The position numbers and the translations under genes were made by a program. Source: Acinetobacter sp. ANC 4169 (lineage in GTDB: Bacteria > Pseudomonadota > Gammaproteobacteria > Pseudomonadales > Moraxellaceae). From it: a DNA stretch of 64,000 nt. Shown here one piece after another: positions 1 to 8,552 of the stretch. The stretch lies in NCBI RefSeq assembly GCF_002135355.1, contig NZ_NEGE01000011.1, positions 86,822 through 150,821 of the forward strand, written 5' to 3'. The notes beneath the pieces were generated by a model, which did not search any database, was not told where the DNA came from, and saw only the letters and a program-made list of their open reading frames with translations. Positions within the stretch are counted from its first letter, which is position 1; each line of letters begins with the position of its first letter.

Positions 1-1
1 A

Positions 2-451
2 GCTGCGGGTGTGCTGATTTATAATGATGCGCAGCAAAAATTTGCCTTGATTGAACAATTCCGTGTCGGTGCGATGGACGATGCAGATTCTCCGTGGCAA
101 CTGGAAGTGATTGCCGGTGTATTGGATGGTGATGAATCGCCGGAAAGCTGTATACGCCGTGAGAGTCTGGAGGAATCGGGTTGTAAGATTGATCAGTTAC
201 AGCACTTATTCAGCTTCTATCCTTCGGCAGGCGCCTGTTCTGAACTGTTCCATTTATACAGTGCTGAAGCGCATCTGCCTCAACACGGTGGAGTCTTTGG
301 CATGCCGGATGAAGGGGAAAACATTCAATTGCATATTATTGATTATAAGCAAATAGCCACTTTAATGAGCAATGGTCGCTTAAAGAATGCGCCGGTCATA
401 ATGGCCTTGCAATGGCTGCAACAACATATTAAAACAACAAGGAATGTCTAA
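2..451 (+). CDS. nudF: ADP-ribose pyrophosphatase (NUDIX), 5' end cut by window
   Basis: The reading frame is already open at the first bases (Ala-Ala-Gly-Val-Leu-Ile-Tyr) and runs 149 codons to its stop, so the N-terminus lies outside the window. A NUDIX box is visible: Gly-Val-Leu-Asp-Gly-Asp-Glu, then the RRE-x-x-Glu-Glu-Ser-Gly helix at about 1.1-1.8 of the visible part, giving the Mg-binding glutamates. The conserved Tyr-Pro-Ser-Ala-Gly-Ala-Cys-Ser-Glu segment that follows is typical of the NudF/ADP-ribose pyrophosphatase subgroup. Family members cleave ADP-ribose to AMP and ribose 5-phosphate in the cytoplasm. The stop overlaps the region just before cpdA; the NudF-CpdA pairing is also seen in enterobacteria, which supports both calls. 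Confidence 0.88.
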   Translation, partial: AAGVLIYNDAQQKFALIEQFRVGAMDDADSPWQLEVIAGVLDGDESPESCIRRESLEESGCKIDQLQHLFSFYPSAGACSELFHLYSAEAHLPQHGGVFGMPDEGENIQLHIIDYKQIATLMSNGRLKNAPVIMALQWLQQHIKTTRNV

Positions 452-461
452 GGAGTCGGAC

Positions 462-1271
462 ATGACTTTATACCCGCATAATCAAGACCAGCAAGACTGG
501 ACCATTATTCAGATTTCAGACACACATCTGATGAATCAGGATGATTTAGAATTTGTGCATATGAATCCTGAGCACAGCTTTCATGCAGTCATCAAGCAAA
601 TTCAGCAACGCTATCCGAATACCGATGCCATTATCCATACCGGTGATTTGGCTCAAGTCCCGGTCGCAGAGACCTATAGCCGTTATTTATCTTTTATGCA
701 GACGCTGGGAATCCCGTTTTATCAAATTCCGGGTAACCATGACGATCTGGATCTATTCCCTTTCTACCAAAATAAGGACGAGGCGCAGGCCATTCATTTT
801 GGCAGATGGAGCTTTGTGCTATTAAACAGTGCAGTACAAGACCGAACCGATGGCTGGATTGAGCAAGAGCAACTGCAACAACTGGATAGGCTTTTAGCAA
901 AACTGCAACAGCAATTCGTGATCGTGGCATGTCATCATCATCCCTTTGAAATGCAATCAAAATGGATCGATCAGCACATCCTGAAAAACACTGAAAATTT
1001 AACCGACATTCTGGCCAAACACACTAATGTCAAAGCGGTTATTTTTGGTCATGTGCATCAGGATTCTTGGCATGAATGGCAGCACATCCAGTTTTTTTCT
1101 ACCCCATCCACCTGTGTTCAGTTCAAACCCTTAAGTGAAGATTTTGCCCTGGATGATGAAGCGCCAGGTTTTCGTGTCCTGCATCTGAAAGCCAATGGTG
1201 AGCTTGAAACCCAAATTCATCGGGTTCTAACAGCACGACAACAAATTAATAGTGAAATTTCAGGTTATTAA
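462..1271 (+). CDS. cpdA: 3',5'-cyclic AMP phosphodiesterase CpdA
   Basis: A 269-residue metallophosphoesterase. All calcineurin-like metal-binding blocks are present in order: Asp20-x-His22, Gly-Asp62, Gly-Asn92-His93-Asp, His-His-His-Pro near residue 165, and Gly-His-Val-His near residue 200. This arrangement fits class III cyclic nucleotide phosphodiesterases such as CpdA, which hydrolyse cAMP to AMP. The start at 462 is preferred over an in-frame ATG at 444, because TAAGGAG at 449-455 sits at the right distance from 462 but far too close to 444. It lies 10 bases after the nudF stop, so the two are probably co-transcribed. Substrate is inferred from family and neighbourhood. Confidence 0.88.
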   Translation: MTLYPHNQDQQDWTIIQISDTHLMNQDDLEFVHMNPEHSFHAVIKQIQQRYPNTDAIIHTGDLAQVPVAETYSRYLSFMQTLGIPFYQIPGNHDDLDLFPFYQNKDEAQAIHFGRWSFVLLNSAVQDRTDGWIEQEQLQQLDRLLAKLQQQFVIVACHHHPFEMQSKWIDQHILKNTENLTDILAKHTNVKAVIFGHVHQDSWHEWQHIQFFSTPSTCVQFKPLSEDFALDDEAPGFRVLHLKANGELETQIHRVLTARQQINSEISGY

Positions 1272-1381
1272 CTTTTCATTTTGTTTTTTTTCTATTACTT
1301 TATGCCTTCTAAAGGAAGCATGGTCGATAGAATCCAAGCATCAAAGACTATCAAAAAGCAAAAAAAGTCTATATGATGACG

Positions 1382-1408
1382 ACCCTCGAAGGAAAATCTC
1401 CTTAGGGT
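1382..1408 (+). other. Stem-loop upstream of dksA
   Basis: ACCCT and AAGGA (separated by a 2-base bulge) pair with TCCTT and AGGGT around an AAATC loop, giving ten base pairs. There is no T-run behind it, so it is not a standard terminator of cpdA; it lies just upstream of a candidate dksA promoter. Confidence 0.4.
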
Positions 1409-1421
1409 TGGATAAAAACAC

Positions 1422-1451
1422 TTGCATATCACCATATTTTTTGCGTATAGA
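1422..1451 (+). promoter_or_regulatory. Candidate sigma-70 promoter of dksA
   Basis: TTGCAT (1422-1427) and TATAGA (1446-1451) are spaced by 18 bases. The position, about 30 bases ahead of the dksA start, is sensible, but the -10 match is only moderate. Confidence 0.35.
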
Positions 1452-1480
1452 TAATACGTATATGATGAGGAATGCCCTAT

Positions 1481-2008
1481 ATGGCGAATGACAACCAAAA
1501 TCAAGTCTTGGACGAACAAACTGATGTTGTAGATGAAAAATCTACAAAACGCGTGCGTAAAACGAAGCCAAAAGCGTCAGAAAGTGGTTCTACTGCTAGC
1601 TTATTTGGTATTGCACCTTATCAGCCTAAAAAAAATGAAGAATACATGTCTGAAGGACAACTTGAGCATTTCCGCCAGATTTTACTGGCCTGGAAAGCAG
1701 AGCTGATGTCTGAAGTAGACCGCACCTTAAACACCATGCAAGACGAAAATACAGCTTTGCCTGATGTGAATGACCGTGCAACCCAGGAAGAAGAGTTTGC
1801 TATTGAACTCCGTACTCGTGACCGTGAACGTAAGCTGATTCGCAAGATTGAACAATCAATTGAAGCGATTAAAAACGATGATTACGGTTTCTGTGAAACT
1901 TGTGGTATTGAAATTGGTCTGCGTCGTCTTGAAGCACGTCCAACAGCTACCCTTTGTATTGACTGCAAAACGCTAGCAGAAATCAAAGAGAAACAAAATA
2001 ACGGTTAA
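1481..2008 (+). CDS. dksA: RNA polymerase-binding transcription factor DksA
   Basis: A 175-residue protein. The C-terminal half carries the DksA/TraR four-cysteine zinc finger (Cys-Glu-Thr-Cys ... Cys-Ile-Asp-Cys). Before it is the coiled-coil tip motif Asp-x-x-Asp-x-Ala (Leu-Pro-Asp-Val-Asn-Asp-Arg-Ala) that in DksA enters the RNA polymerase secondary channel and works with ppGpp. The first 50 residues are a charged, low-complexity tail longer than that of the 151-residue E. coli protein. Start 1481 is chosen over the ATG at 1472 because GAGGA at 1467-1471 is correctly spaced only for 1481. gluQ follows directly, an arrangement shared with E. coli dksA-gluQ, and the TAATG junction at 2006-2010 makes read-through transcription likely. 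Confidence 0.95.
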   Translation: MANDNQNQVLDEQTDVVDEKSTKRVRKTKPKASESGSTASLFGIAPYQPKKNEEYMSEGQLEHFRQILLAWKAELMSEVDRTLNTMQDENTALPDVNDRATQEEEFAIELRTRDRERKLIRKIEQSIEAIKNDDYGFCETCGIEIGLRRLEARPTATLCIDCKTLAEIKEKQNNG

Positions 2009-2035
2009 TGATGTTATCCAATAATCCTCCCCTAA

Positions 2036-2058
2036 CCCCTCCTTTAATAAAGGAGGGG
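2036..2058 (+). repeat. Palindromic repeat overlapping the gluQ ribosome binding site
   Basis: CCCCTCCTT (2036-2044) and AAGGAGGGG (2050-2058) form a perfect 9-bp stem with a 5-base loop. The right arm contains AAGGAGG, the best Shine-Dalgarno sequence for gluQ. Palindromes of this kind, which read as Asn-Pro-Pro-Leu-Thr-Pro-Pro-Leu when translated, are known to me as dispersed intergenic repeats in many bacteria; copy number here cannot be judged from the window. Confidence 0.6.
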
Positions 2059-2067
2059 GATAACAGG

Positions 2068-2931
2068 ATGGCTTATATGGGCCGGTTTGCGCCATCGCCA
2101 ACCGGCCCTTTGCATTTTGGCTCACTCATTACCGCTGTGGCCAGTTATTGCGATGCCCGTGCCCATCAGGGTCAATGGCTGGTCCGGATTGAAGATACCG
2201 ACATTCCTCGCATTTACCCCGGTAGTGAAGAACATATTCTGCGTTCAATCGATGCGTTCCAGTTCGAACCTGATGCCGAGATCATTTTCCAAAAAGACCG
2301 CCTCGATATTTATGAGTCTGTGATTGAGCAGCTGCATCAGCAAGGTTGGGTCTATGCCTGCCAATGCACCCGTAAAATGCTCGGTTCCAATCATATTTAT
2401 GCCGGAACCTGCCGAGATTTACATCTGCCTTTTGAGCAGCAAGCCATCCGTCTGAAAGTCTCCAATCAACAGATTTGCTTCACTGATCGCCTGCAAGGCA
2501 AGCATTGTTGCAACCTGCAACAAGACCTCGGTGACTTTGTGCTGAAACGTCGTGATGGCATTATCAATTACCAGTTGGCTGTGGTGGTCGATGATTACTT
2601 ACAAGGCATGACTCATGTGGTTCGTGGGGCTGACCTGCTAGACAATACCGAACGGCAAATCTGGCTCGGTTCGCTACTAGGCTATCGCAAACTTGAATAT
2701 ATGCATCTGCCTTTGGCGATGAATGATCAGGGGCAAAAACTCTCTAAACAGAATCTGGCGCAAGCGCTTGATCTCAAGCGCGCACCTGAATTACTACAGC
2801 AGGCCATTCGCGCTTTGCATCAGCCAGAAGTTGATGTAGACACGCCAGAAAATATGCTGAAACAGGCTATTGCTCAATGGAATATTGACTTGATTCCACA
2901 TACAACCGAGCTACAAGGCAGCTATTTATAA
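2068..2931 (+). CDS. gluQ: Glutamyl-Q tRNA(Asp) synthetase
   Basis: A 287-residue class I synthetase lacking the anticodon-binding C-terminal part of full glutamyl-tRNA synthetases. It has the HIGH-like motif His16-Phe-Gly-Ser, a KMSKS-like Lys-Leu-Ser-Lys-Gln near residue 230, and zinc-ligand cysteines (Cys-Gln-Cys ... Ala-Gly-Thr-Cys). GluQ attaches glutamate to the queuosine base in the anticodon of tRNA(Asp). Several starts are possible: 2008 overlaps the dksA stop and would add a repeat-encoded N-terminus; 2068 follows AAGGAGG by 11 bases and gives the usual Gly-Arg-Phe-Ala-Pro-Ser-Pro-Thr-Gly beginning; 2077 is also in frame. I chose 2068. Translation may be modulated by the hairpin that contains its ribosome binding site. 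Confidence 0.93.
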   Translation: MAYMGRFAPSPTGPLHFGSLITAVASYCDARAHQGQWLVRIEDTDIPRIYPGSEEHILRSIDAFQFEPDAEIIFQKDRLDIYESVIEQLHQQGWVYACQCTRKMLGSNHIYAGTCRDLHLPFEQQAIRLKVSNQQICFTDRLQGKHCCNLQQDLGDFVLKRRDGIINYQLAVVVDDYLQGMTHVVRGADLLDNTERQIWLGSLLGYRKLEYMHLPLAMNDQGQKLSKQNLAQALDLKRAPELLQQAIRALHQPEVDVDTPENMLKQAIAQWNIDLIPHTTELQGSYL

Positions 2932-2985
2932 AATCTAGATTAGCGTTAAGCTAAAAAAATCTACAACAGAAATGGCGGGCCGAAG

Positions 2986-3210
2986 ATGTTTTTTATATTT
3001 GGCATTGGTCCTAAAACCAAGGTAGTGGAGAAAAGTCAGTTTCTTTGTCCAGTCTGCAGAACACGCAGCGCTTATGAATTGAAACAGCAACGCAATTATT
3101 TTTCTTTATTTTTTATTCCACTGATTCCCCTTTCAAAAGCAAAAGGAGAATTTGTGAAATGTCTGCATTGTGGAACTGAAATGCCAAGCACGGTACTGAA
3201 CCATGCCTAG
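2986..3210 (+). CDS. Small zinc-ribbon protein
   Basis: A 74-residue protein with two CxxC pairs (Cys-Pro-Val-Cys near residue 21 and Cys-Leu-His-Cys near residue 59), which together form a four-cysteine zinc ribbon. Between them is a hydrophobic stretch rich in Phe, Ile, Leu and Pro, and the N-terminus is Phe/Ile-rich, so it may associate with the membrane. Short zinc-ribbon proteins of this layout are common conserved hypotheticals; I know no function for them. It follows gluQ by 54 bases on the same strand and ends 23 bases before the stop of convergent ftsW. No strong ribosome binding site is visible. Confidence 0.65.
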   Translation: MFFIFGIGPKTKVVEKSQFLCPVCRTRSAYELKQQRNYFSLFFIPLIPLSKAKGEFVKCLHCGTEMPSTVLNHA

Positions 3211-3233
3211 CCGAATTGATTGCCAGCTTGGGG

Positions 3234-4430
3234 CTAGAAGCTGGATTCTTCTTTGCTTGGATTGGCTTTTTGTGTGGTGGCATCAATCTTCAAAATCAGG
3301 CTGATCATCACTGCACACATAATTAACGATGAACCACCATAACTAATAAACGGCAAGGTCAAACCTTTGGTCGGCAGCATGCCCATATTCATCCCGGCAT
3401 TTACCAGGATTTGCAGCAAGAAGATAATACTGATGCCATAGGCCAGATAGCCTGCACGCAAGTATTGGTGCTGCAAGGCACGGTGTCCGATTTTGATACA
3501 GCACACCACCATCATAAAGGACAAGATCAATACCGTACTGATCCCGAAGAAGCCGAATTCTTCACCTAAAATAGCCAACATAAAGTCAGTATGTGCTTCA
3601 GGTAAATAAGACATTTTCTGAATACTATGACCCAGTCCTACCCCCATCCATTCACCCCGACCAAAGGCCATCAGTGCATTAGATAACTGATAACCGGTGC
3701 CCAGGGGATCCGCCCAAGGGTTGGTAAAGGATAAGGCACGTTGTAAACGGTAAGGCTCAAAGATAATCGCAGCCGCCAAAGCTAATACAATCGCGATCAG
3801 GAAGAAAATAAACTGAATCGGCGGTGCGCCAGCCAGGAAGAAAACGCCTAAAATCATCAGGACGATAACCGCAGTCGCACCCAGATCGGGCTCCAGCAGG
3901 ATTAAGCCTACAGTGATGATCATCACGCCGACTAAGCGGTACAGGCCGGAAGCGCTGTTTCTCACCTCTTTTGCCCTTCGCACCACATAATCCGCAGTGA
4001 AGATCGCCATCATTACCTTGGCCACTTCAGATGCCTGCAAGGTAAAACCGGCGATACGAATCCATCGGGTGGAACCGTTGACCTCGGAACCGGCGACCAA
4101 TACCACCGCCAGCAGCAGAATGGTCATGATCCACAGTGGAAAGGTATTATTAAACCAAATATTCAGCGACACTTTATAAGCCAAAAATGCGGCAACAGCT
4201 GCCACAAAAATGGAAATGCCGTGTCGGATCACATAGTGAAATGCATTTTCATGTAATCGGTCTGCATAGGGCATCGATGCCGATGCCACCATGATTGAAC
4301 CAATACACAGCAAGGTGATTACACAAAAAATCAGTACATTACGTGGCGTAACTTCAGCGGGGATTTTCGGTCCCCACTCATTGTAGACCTGATTAATTTT
4401 ATTTATGGTCGTCTGAGCTAACCCAGCCAT
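3234..4430 (-). CDS. ftsW: Cell division protein FtsW, peptidoglycan glycosyltransferase
   Basis: A 398-residue SEDS-family integral membrane protein with about ten hydrophobic segments. It has the conserved family stretch Ser-Glu-Val-Ala-Lys in the middle and the C-terminal Pro-Phe-Ile-Ser-Tyr-Gly-Gly-Ser block. FtsW polymerises septal glycan strands from lipid II together with PBP3. RodA is the main alternative, but the gene lies 21 bases downstream of murD, as ftsW does in division-and-cell-wall clusters. In this genome the pair is split from the rest of the dcw cluster, at least within the window. The stop is close to that of the convergent zinc-ribbon gene and no clear terminator separates them. 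Confidence 0.93.
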   Translation of the reverse strand: MAGLAQTTINKINQVYNEWGPKIPAEVTPRNVLIFCVITLLCIGSIMVASASMPYADRLHENAFHYVIRHGISIFVAAVAAFLAYKVSLNIWFNNTFPLWIMTILLLAVVLVAGSEVNGSTRWIRIAGFTLQASEVAKVMMAIFTADYVVRRAKEVRNSASGLYRLVGVMIITVGLILLEPDLGATAVIVLMILGVFFLAGAPPIQFIFFLIAIVLALAAAIIFEPYRLQRALSFTNPWADPLGTGYQLSNALMAFGRGEWMGVGLGHSIQKMSYLPEAHTDFMLAILGEEFGFFGISTVLILSFMMVVCCIKIGHRALQHQYLRAGYLAYGISIIFLLQILVNAGMNMGMLPTKGLTLPFISYGGSSLIMCAVMISLILKIDATTQKANPSKEESSF

Positions 4431-4451
4431 ACAACTTTCCTTATCGTTCTT

Positions 4452-5840
<1,389 letters not shown>

Positions 5841-5961
5841 TTAGCACTTTGCTGTTTTGAATGCTTTTTCTGTTTTGACTTTATCTCGGCTTTTTTGTGT
5901 CAGTGCGTAAAAAAACCGTCATAAAAATGACGGTTTTCAATTTTTTTCCCGGCAGTAGATT

Positions 5962-6213
5962 TTATTTCCACTTTACTGCCTGGACTTCAGGTTTTTTCTT
6001 GGCAGGACTGTCTGAGGCCGAACATCCACAACTTCCACCGCAGCCAGAGACCATTGCAGGTTTTAACCATTTTGCCAGAACGGTCCAGCCCTGTTTTTGG
6101 CAGCCGTTCGAAAGCGAGCTGAAGACTGAATATGATGCTTTCGGAAAAACTTTCTTAAACACCACCACAGCACTCCAAATGACCAAAGCAGCCACAATGA
6201 GAATTTCAATCAT
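5962..6213 (-). CDS. Cys-rich single-pass membrane protein linked to FeoB
   Basis: An 83-residue protein with one N-terminal transmembrane segment (Ile-Glu-Ile-Leu-Ile-Val-Ala-Ala-Leu...), then a short basic stretch and a Gly-Cys-Gly-Gly-Ser-Cys-Gly-Cys cluster near residues 57-65. A lone membrane helix followed by clustered cysteines resembles the FeoB-associated Cys-rich membrane protein type (annotated as DUF6587 or similar in Acinetobacter, as I recall). It lies 51 bases downstream of feoB on the same strand, which suggests a role next to ferrous iron transport. Function unproven. A longer ORF on the opposite strand is treated as a shadow. Confidence 0.72.
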   Translation of the reverse strand: MIEILIVAALVIWSAVVVFKKVFPKASYSVFSSLSNGCQKQGWTVLAKWLKPAMVSGCGGSCGCSASDSPAKKKPEVQAVKWK

Positions 6214-6245
6214 TTCAGTCTCCTTTCACTTGTTTAGCTTTGGAC

Positions 6246-6275
6246 AAAATTATCCAAAGTAAAATTATCCAAAGT
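6246..6275. repeat. Perfect 15-bp tandem duplication at the feoB stop
   Basis: AAAATTATCCAAAGT occurs twice in a row (6246-6260 and 6261-6275). On the minus strand each copy encodes Tyr-Phe-Gly-stop, so the end of feoB including its stop codon is duplicated. Confidence 0.9.
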
Positions 6276-8124
6276 AATGTGAAGCAATTTGATAAGTCAG
6301 GAATGACATGAGATACGCCAGTCCAAACAGATAAATGGTCATAAACGTTACAGTTTTGAATGAACCAGTTTCACGCTTTACCGTTGCCAGCGTCGCTAGA
6401 CAATGCGGCGCATAAATAAACCACACCAGCAAAGATAAACCGGTTGCCAATGACCATGCCAAATCACCGCTACTGATTAAAGTCGATAAGCCTTGTGCGA
6501 CCGCATCATCATCAGCTGCAGACAAGGCATAGACGGTACCGAGTGCTGCAACCACCACTTCACGAGCCGCCATGGCTGGAATCAGGGCAATACAGATCTG
6601 CCAGTTAAAGCCCAATGGCGCAAAAATCGGCTGCATCACATGACCCAGCATACCGGCAAAGGAATAATCAATTGCCGGGGCAGTCGCACCATCTGGGGCT
6701 TGTGGGAAAGTACACAGAAACCACAGTAAAATAGACAGGGCAAAAATGATGCCACCCACACGCTTCAAGAAGATCTTGGCGCGGTCGAGCAAGCCAATCC
6801 AGACACTTTTAACATCCGGAAAACGGTAACTTGGCAATTCCATCAACAAAGCATGTTGGGATTTGTCTTTCTGGAAGAATTTCAGCACAGTCGCCACAAT
6901 CAGGGCACTGACAATACCCGCCATATACAGCGCGAACAGCACCAAACCTTGCAGGTTAAACATGCCCCACACCATTTTTGCTGGAATAAAGGCTGAAATC
7001 AGTAAGGCATAGACCGGCAAACGCGCAGAACAGGTCATCAATGGCGCAACTAAAATAGTGGTCAACCGGTCACGCGGATCGCTGATGCTACGGGTTGCCA
7101 TAATGCCCGGCACAGCACAGGCAAAACTGGATAGCAATGGAATAAAGGCACGTCCACTTAAGCCAGCCTTAAACATCAATTTATCCAGCAAGAATGCTGC
7201 ACGTGGCAAATAGCCGGACTCTTCCAATACCAAAATGAAGAAAAACAGGATCAGAATCTGTGGCAAGAACACCACTACACCGCCCGCACCGGCAATAATG
7301 CCGTCCACCACCAGACTATTCAGCAATGGATGTGCAATATGCTCACCCACGGTTTCTCCCAGCCATCCGAAGACTGCTTCAATCCCATCCATAAATGGCG
7401 CAGCCCAAGCGAATACTGCCTGGAAGATAATAAACATCATCACGGCCAGACTGATTAAGCCAAACACTGGATGCAAGAAAATTTTATCCAGAAAATCAGA
7501 ACGCTTATCTTCATGGTCAACGAAAACCACCACATCTTTTAAAATCTGGGCAATTTTTTCATGATTTGAACCGGAAATTTTGACATCGCTCAGTTCAGTG
7601 TTAGGCGTTCTAAATGTTTCAGCATCCAGCGCGCCCATCAGGTTTTCAATTCCTGCATTACGCACCGCCACAGTTTCCACTACAGGAATACCTAAACGCT
7701 GCGATAATTTTTGCGTATTGATCTGCATGCCACGGCGGCGTGCTTCATCCATCATATTCAGCACAAGCAGAATAGGACGTCCCAGCTCGATCATTTCCAG
7801 AACCAGACCGAGATGCAATTTTAAGTTGGTGGCATCCACCACACACAGGAAAGCATCCTGATCACCTTCTTCGGCAATTTTGCCCTGCACCACATCACGG
7901 GTGATGGCTTCATCCGGGCTGGTCGCATTCAGACTATAAGTCCCAGGCAAATCCAGCACACGAACCACACGCGCTGAAGGCAGGCTAAACTGCCCAACCT
8001 TTCGTTCAACCGTGACCCCTGCATAGTTGGCCACTTTTTGCCGTGTTCCGGTCAAATGGTTGAATAATGATGTTTTACCACAGTTCGGGTTACCTACAAG
8101 GGCAATACGTAGCGCATCACTCAT
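6265..8124 (-). CDS. feoB: Ferrous iron transporter FeoB
   Basis: A 619-residue protein. The N-terminal G domain has G1 Gly11-Asn-Pro-Asn-Cys-Gly-Lys-Thr-Ser, G3 Asp-Leu-Pro-Gly and G4 Asn-Met-Met-Asp. After a helical spacer comes a membrane domain with two gate-type regions, including Pro-Arg-Ala-Ala-Phe-Leu and Ser-Cys-Ala-Arg-Leu-Pro-Val-Tyr. It moves Fe(II) across the inner membrane. It is shorter than the 773-residue E. coli protein and lacks its C-terminal extension, which is usual for this group. It overlaps feoA by 4 bases (ATGA), so translation is coupled, and a Fur-box-like sequence lies upstream of feoA. Confidence 0.96.
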   Translation of the reverse strand: MSDALRIALVGNPNCGKTSLFNHLTGTRQKVANYAGVTVERKVGQFSLPSARVVRVLDLPGTYSLNATSPDEAITRDVVQGKIAEEGDQDAFLCVVDATNLKLHLGLVLEMIELGRPILLVLNMMDEARRRGMQINTQKLSQRLGIPVVETVAVRNAGIENLMGALDAETFRTPNTELSDVKISGSNHEKIAQILKDVVVFVDHEDKRSDFLDKIFLHPVFGLISLAVMMFIIFQAVFAWAAPFMDGIEAVFGWLGETVGEHIAHPLLNSLVVDGIIAGAGGVVVFLPQILILFFFILVLEESGYLPRAAFLLDKLMFKAGLSGRAFIPLLSSFACAVPGIMATRSISDPRDRLTTILVAPLMTCSARLPVYALLISAFIPAKMVWGMFNLQGLVLFALYMAGIVSALIVATVLKFFQKDKSQHALLMELPSYRFPDVKSVWIGLLDRAKIFLKRVGGIIFALSILLWFLCTFPQAPDGATAPAIDYSFAGMLGHVMQPIFAPLGFNWQICIALIPAMAAREVVVAALGTVYALSAADDDAVAQGLSTLISSGDLAWSLATGLSLLVWFIYAPHCLATLATVKRETGSFKTVTFMTIYLFGLAYLMSFLTYQIASHYFG

Positions 8125-8381
8125 GCAGTGATCCCCTCTTCAATTTCAATTTTTTCAGCTTCAACTTTGCGCAGTGCGAAACGGGTAAACCCCACCTGAA
8201 TCAGAATAGGATCGCCACCAAAAATACCTTTGGTAATGACCTGAACTTTTGTCCCCGGTACAAAACCTAAAGTTTCTAAACGACTCGCTACCAGATCGGT
8301 CTGAGCTGTATCACCATCCAAAGTACGATTCACTTTGCTAATGATGGCCGTTTGTTTCACTTTCAAATCAGATAATCGCAC
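8121..8381 (-). CDS. feoA: Ferrous iron transport protein FeoA
   Basis: An 86-residue SH3-like cytoplasmic protein that assists FeoB. The Arg-Leu-Glu-Thr-Leu-Gly-Phe-Val-Pro-Gly-Thr-Lys-Val block (about 34-46) and the terminal Phe-Ala-Leu-Arg-Lys-Val-Glu-Ala segment are typical of FeoA. The open frame extends upstream to 8603, but that extension crosses the promoter region and has no family similarity. I therefore start at the GTG at 8381, which gives the usual FeoA length. AGGA about 12 bases upstream is a weak ribosome binding site. Confidence 0.92.
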   Translation of the reverse strand: MRLSDLKVKQTAIISKVNRTLDGDTAQTDLVASRLETLGFVPGTKVQVITKGIFGGDPILIQVGFTRFALRKVEAEKIEIEEGITA

Positions 8382-8417
8382 CGCATCTAATCCTAAAATA
8401 TTTGCTACAGTATACAA

Positions 8418-8436
8418 ACAAATGAGAATAATTACC
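8418..8436 (-). promoter_or_regulatory. Candidate Fur box upstream of feoA
   Basis: AATGAGAATAATTA at 8421-8434 matches 12 of 14 central positions of the Fur consensus AATGATAATCATTA. A second half-site, ATTCTCAT, lies at 8454-8461. The location, 40-75 bases ahead of feoA, fits iron-dependent repression. Confidence 0.5.
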
Positions 8437-8552
8437 AAGTAAGGTTTATTCCAATTCTCATCTTGTATGCCGCGTTCGACATTGCAAAAAAATTGGTCTA
8501 CATTGATCAAGACCAAGAAAAACTTGGGGTTTTCATTTAACGTAGAAGTGAC

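Noticed and set aside
5897..6262. 121-codon ORF opposite the Cys-rich Feo-linked gene
   Set aside because: Antisense shadow; the minus-strand protein has a clear membrane helix and Cys cluster next to feoB.
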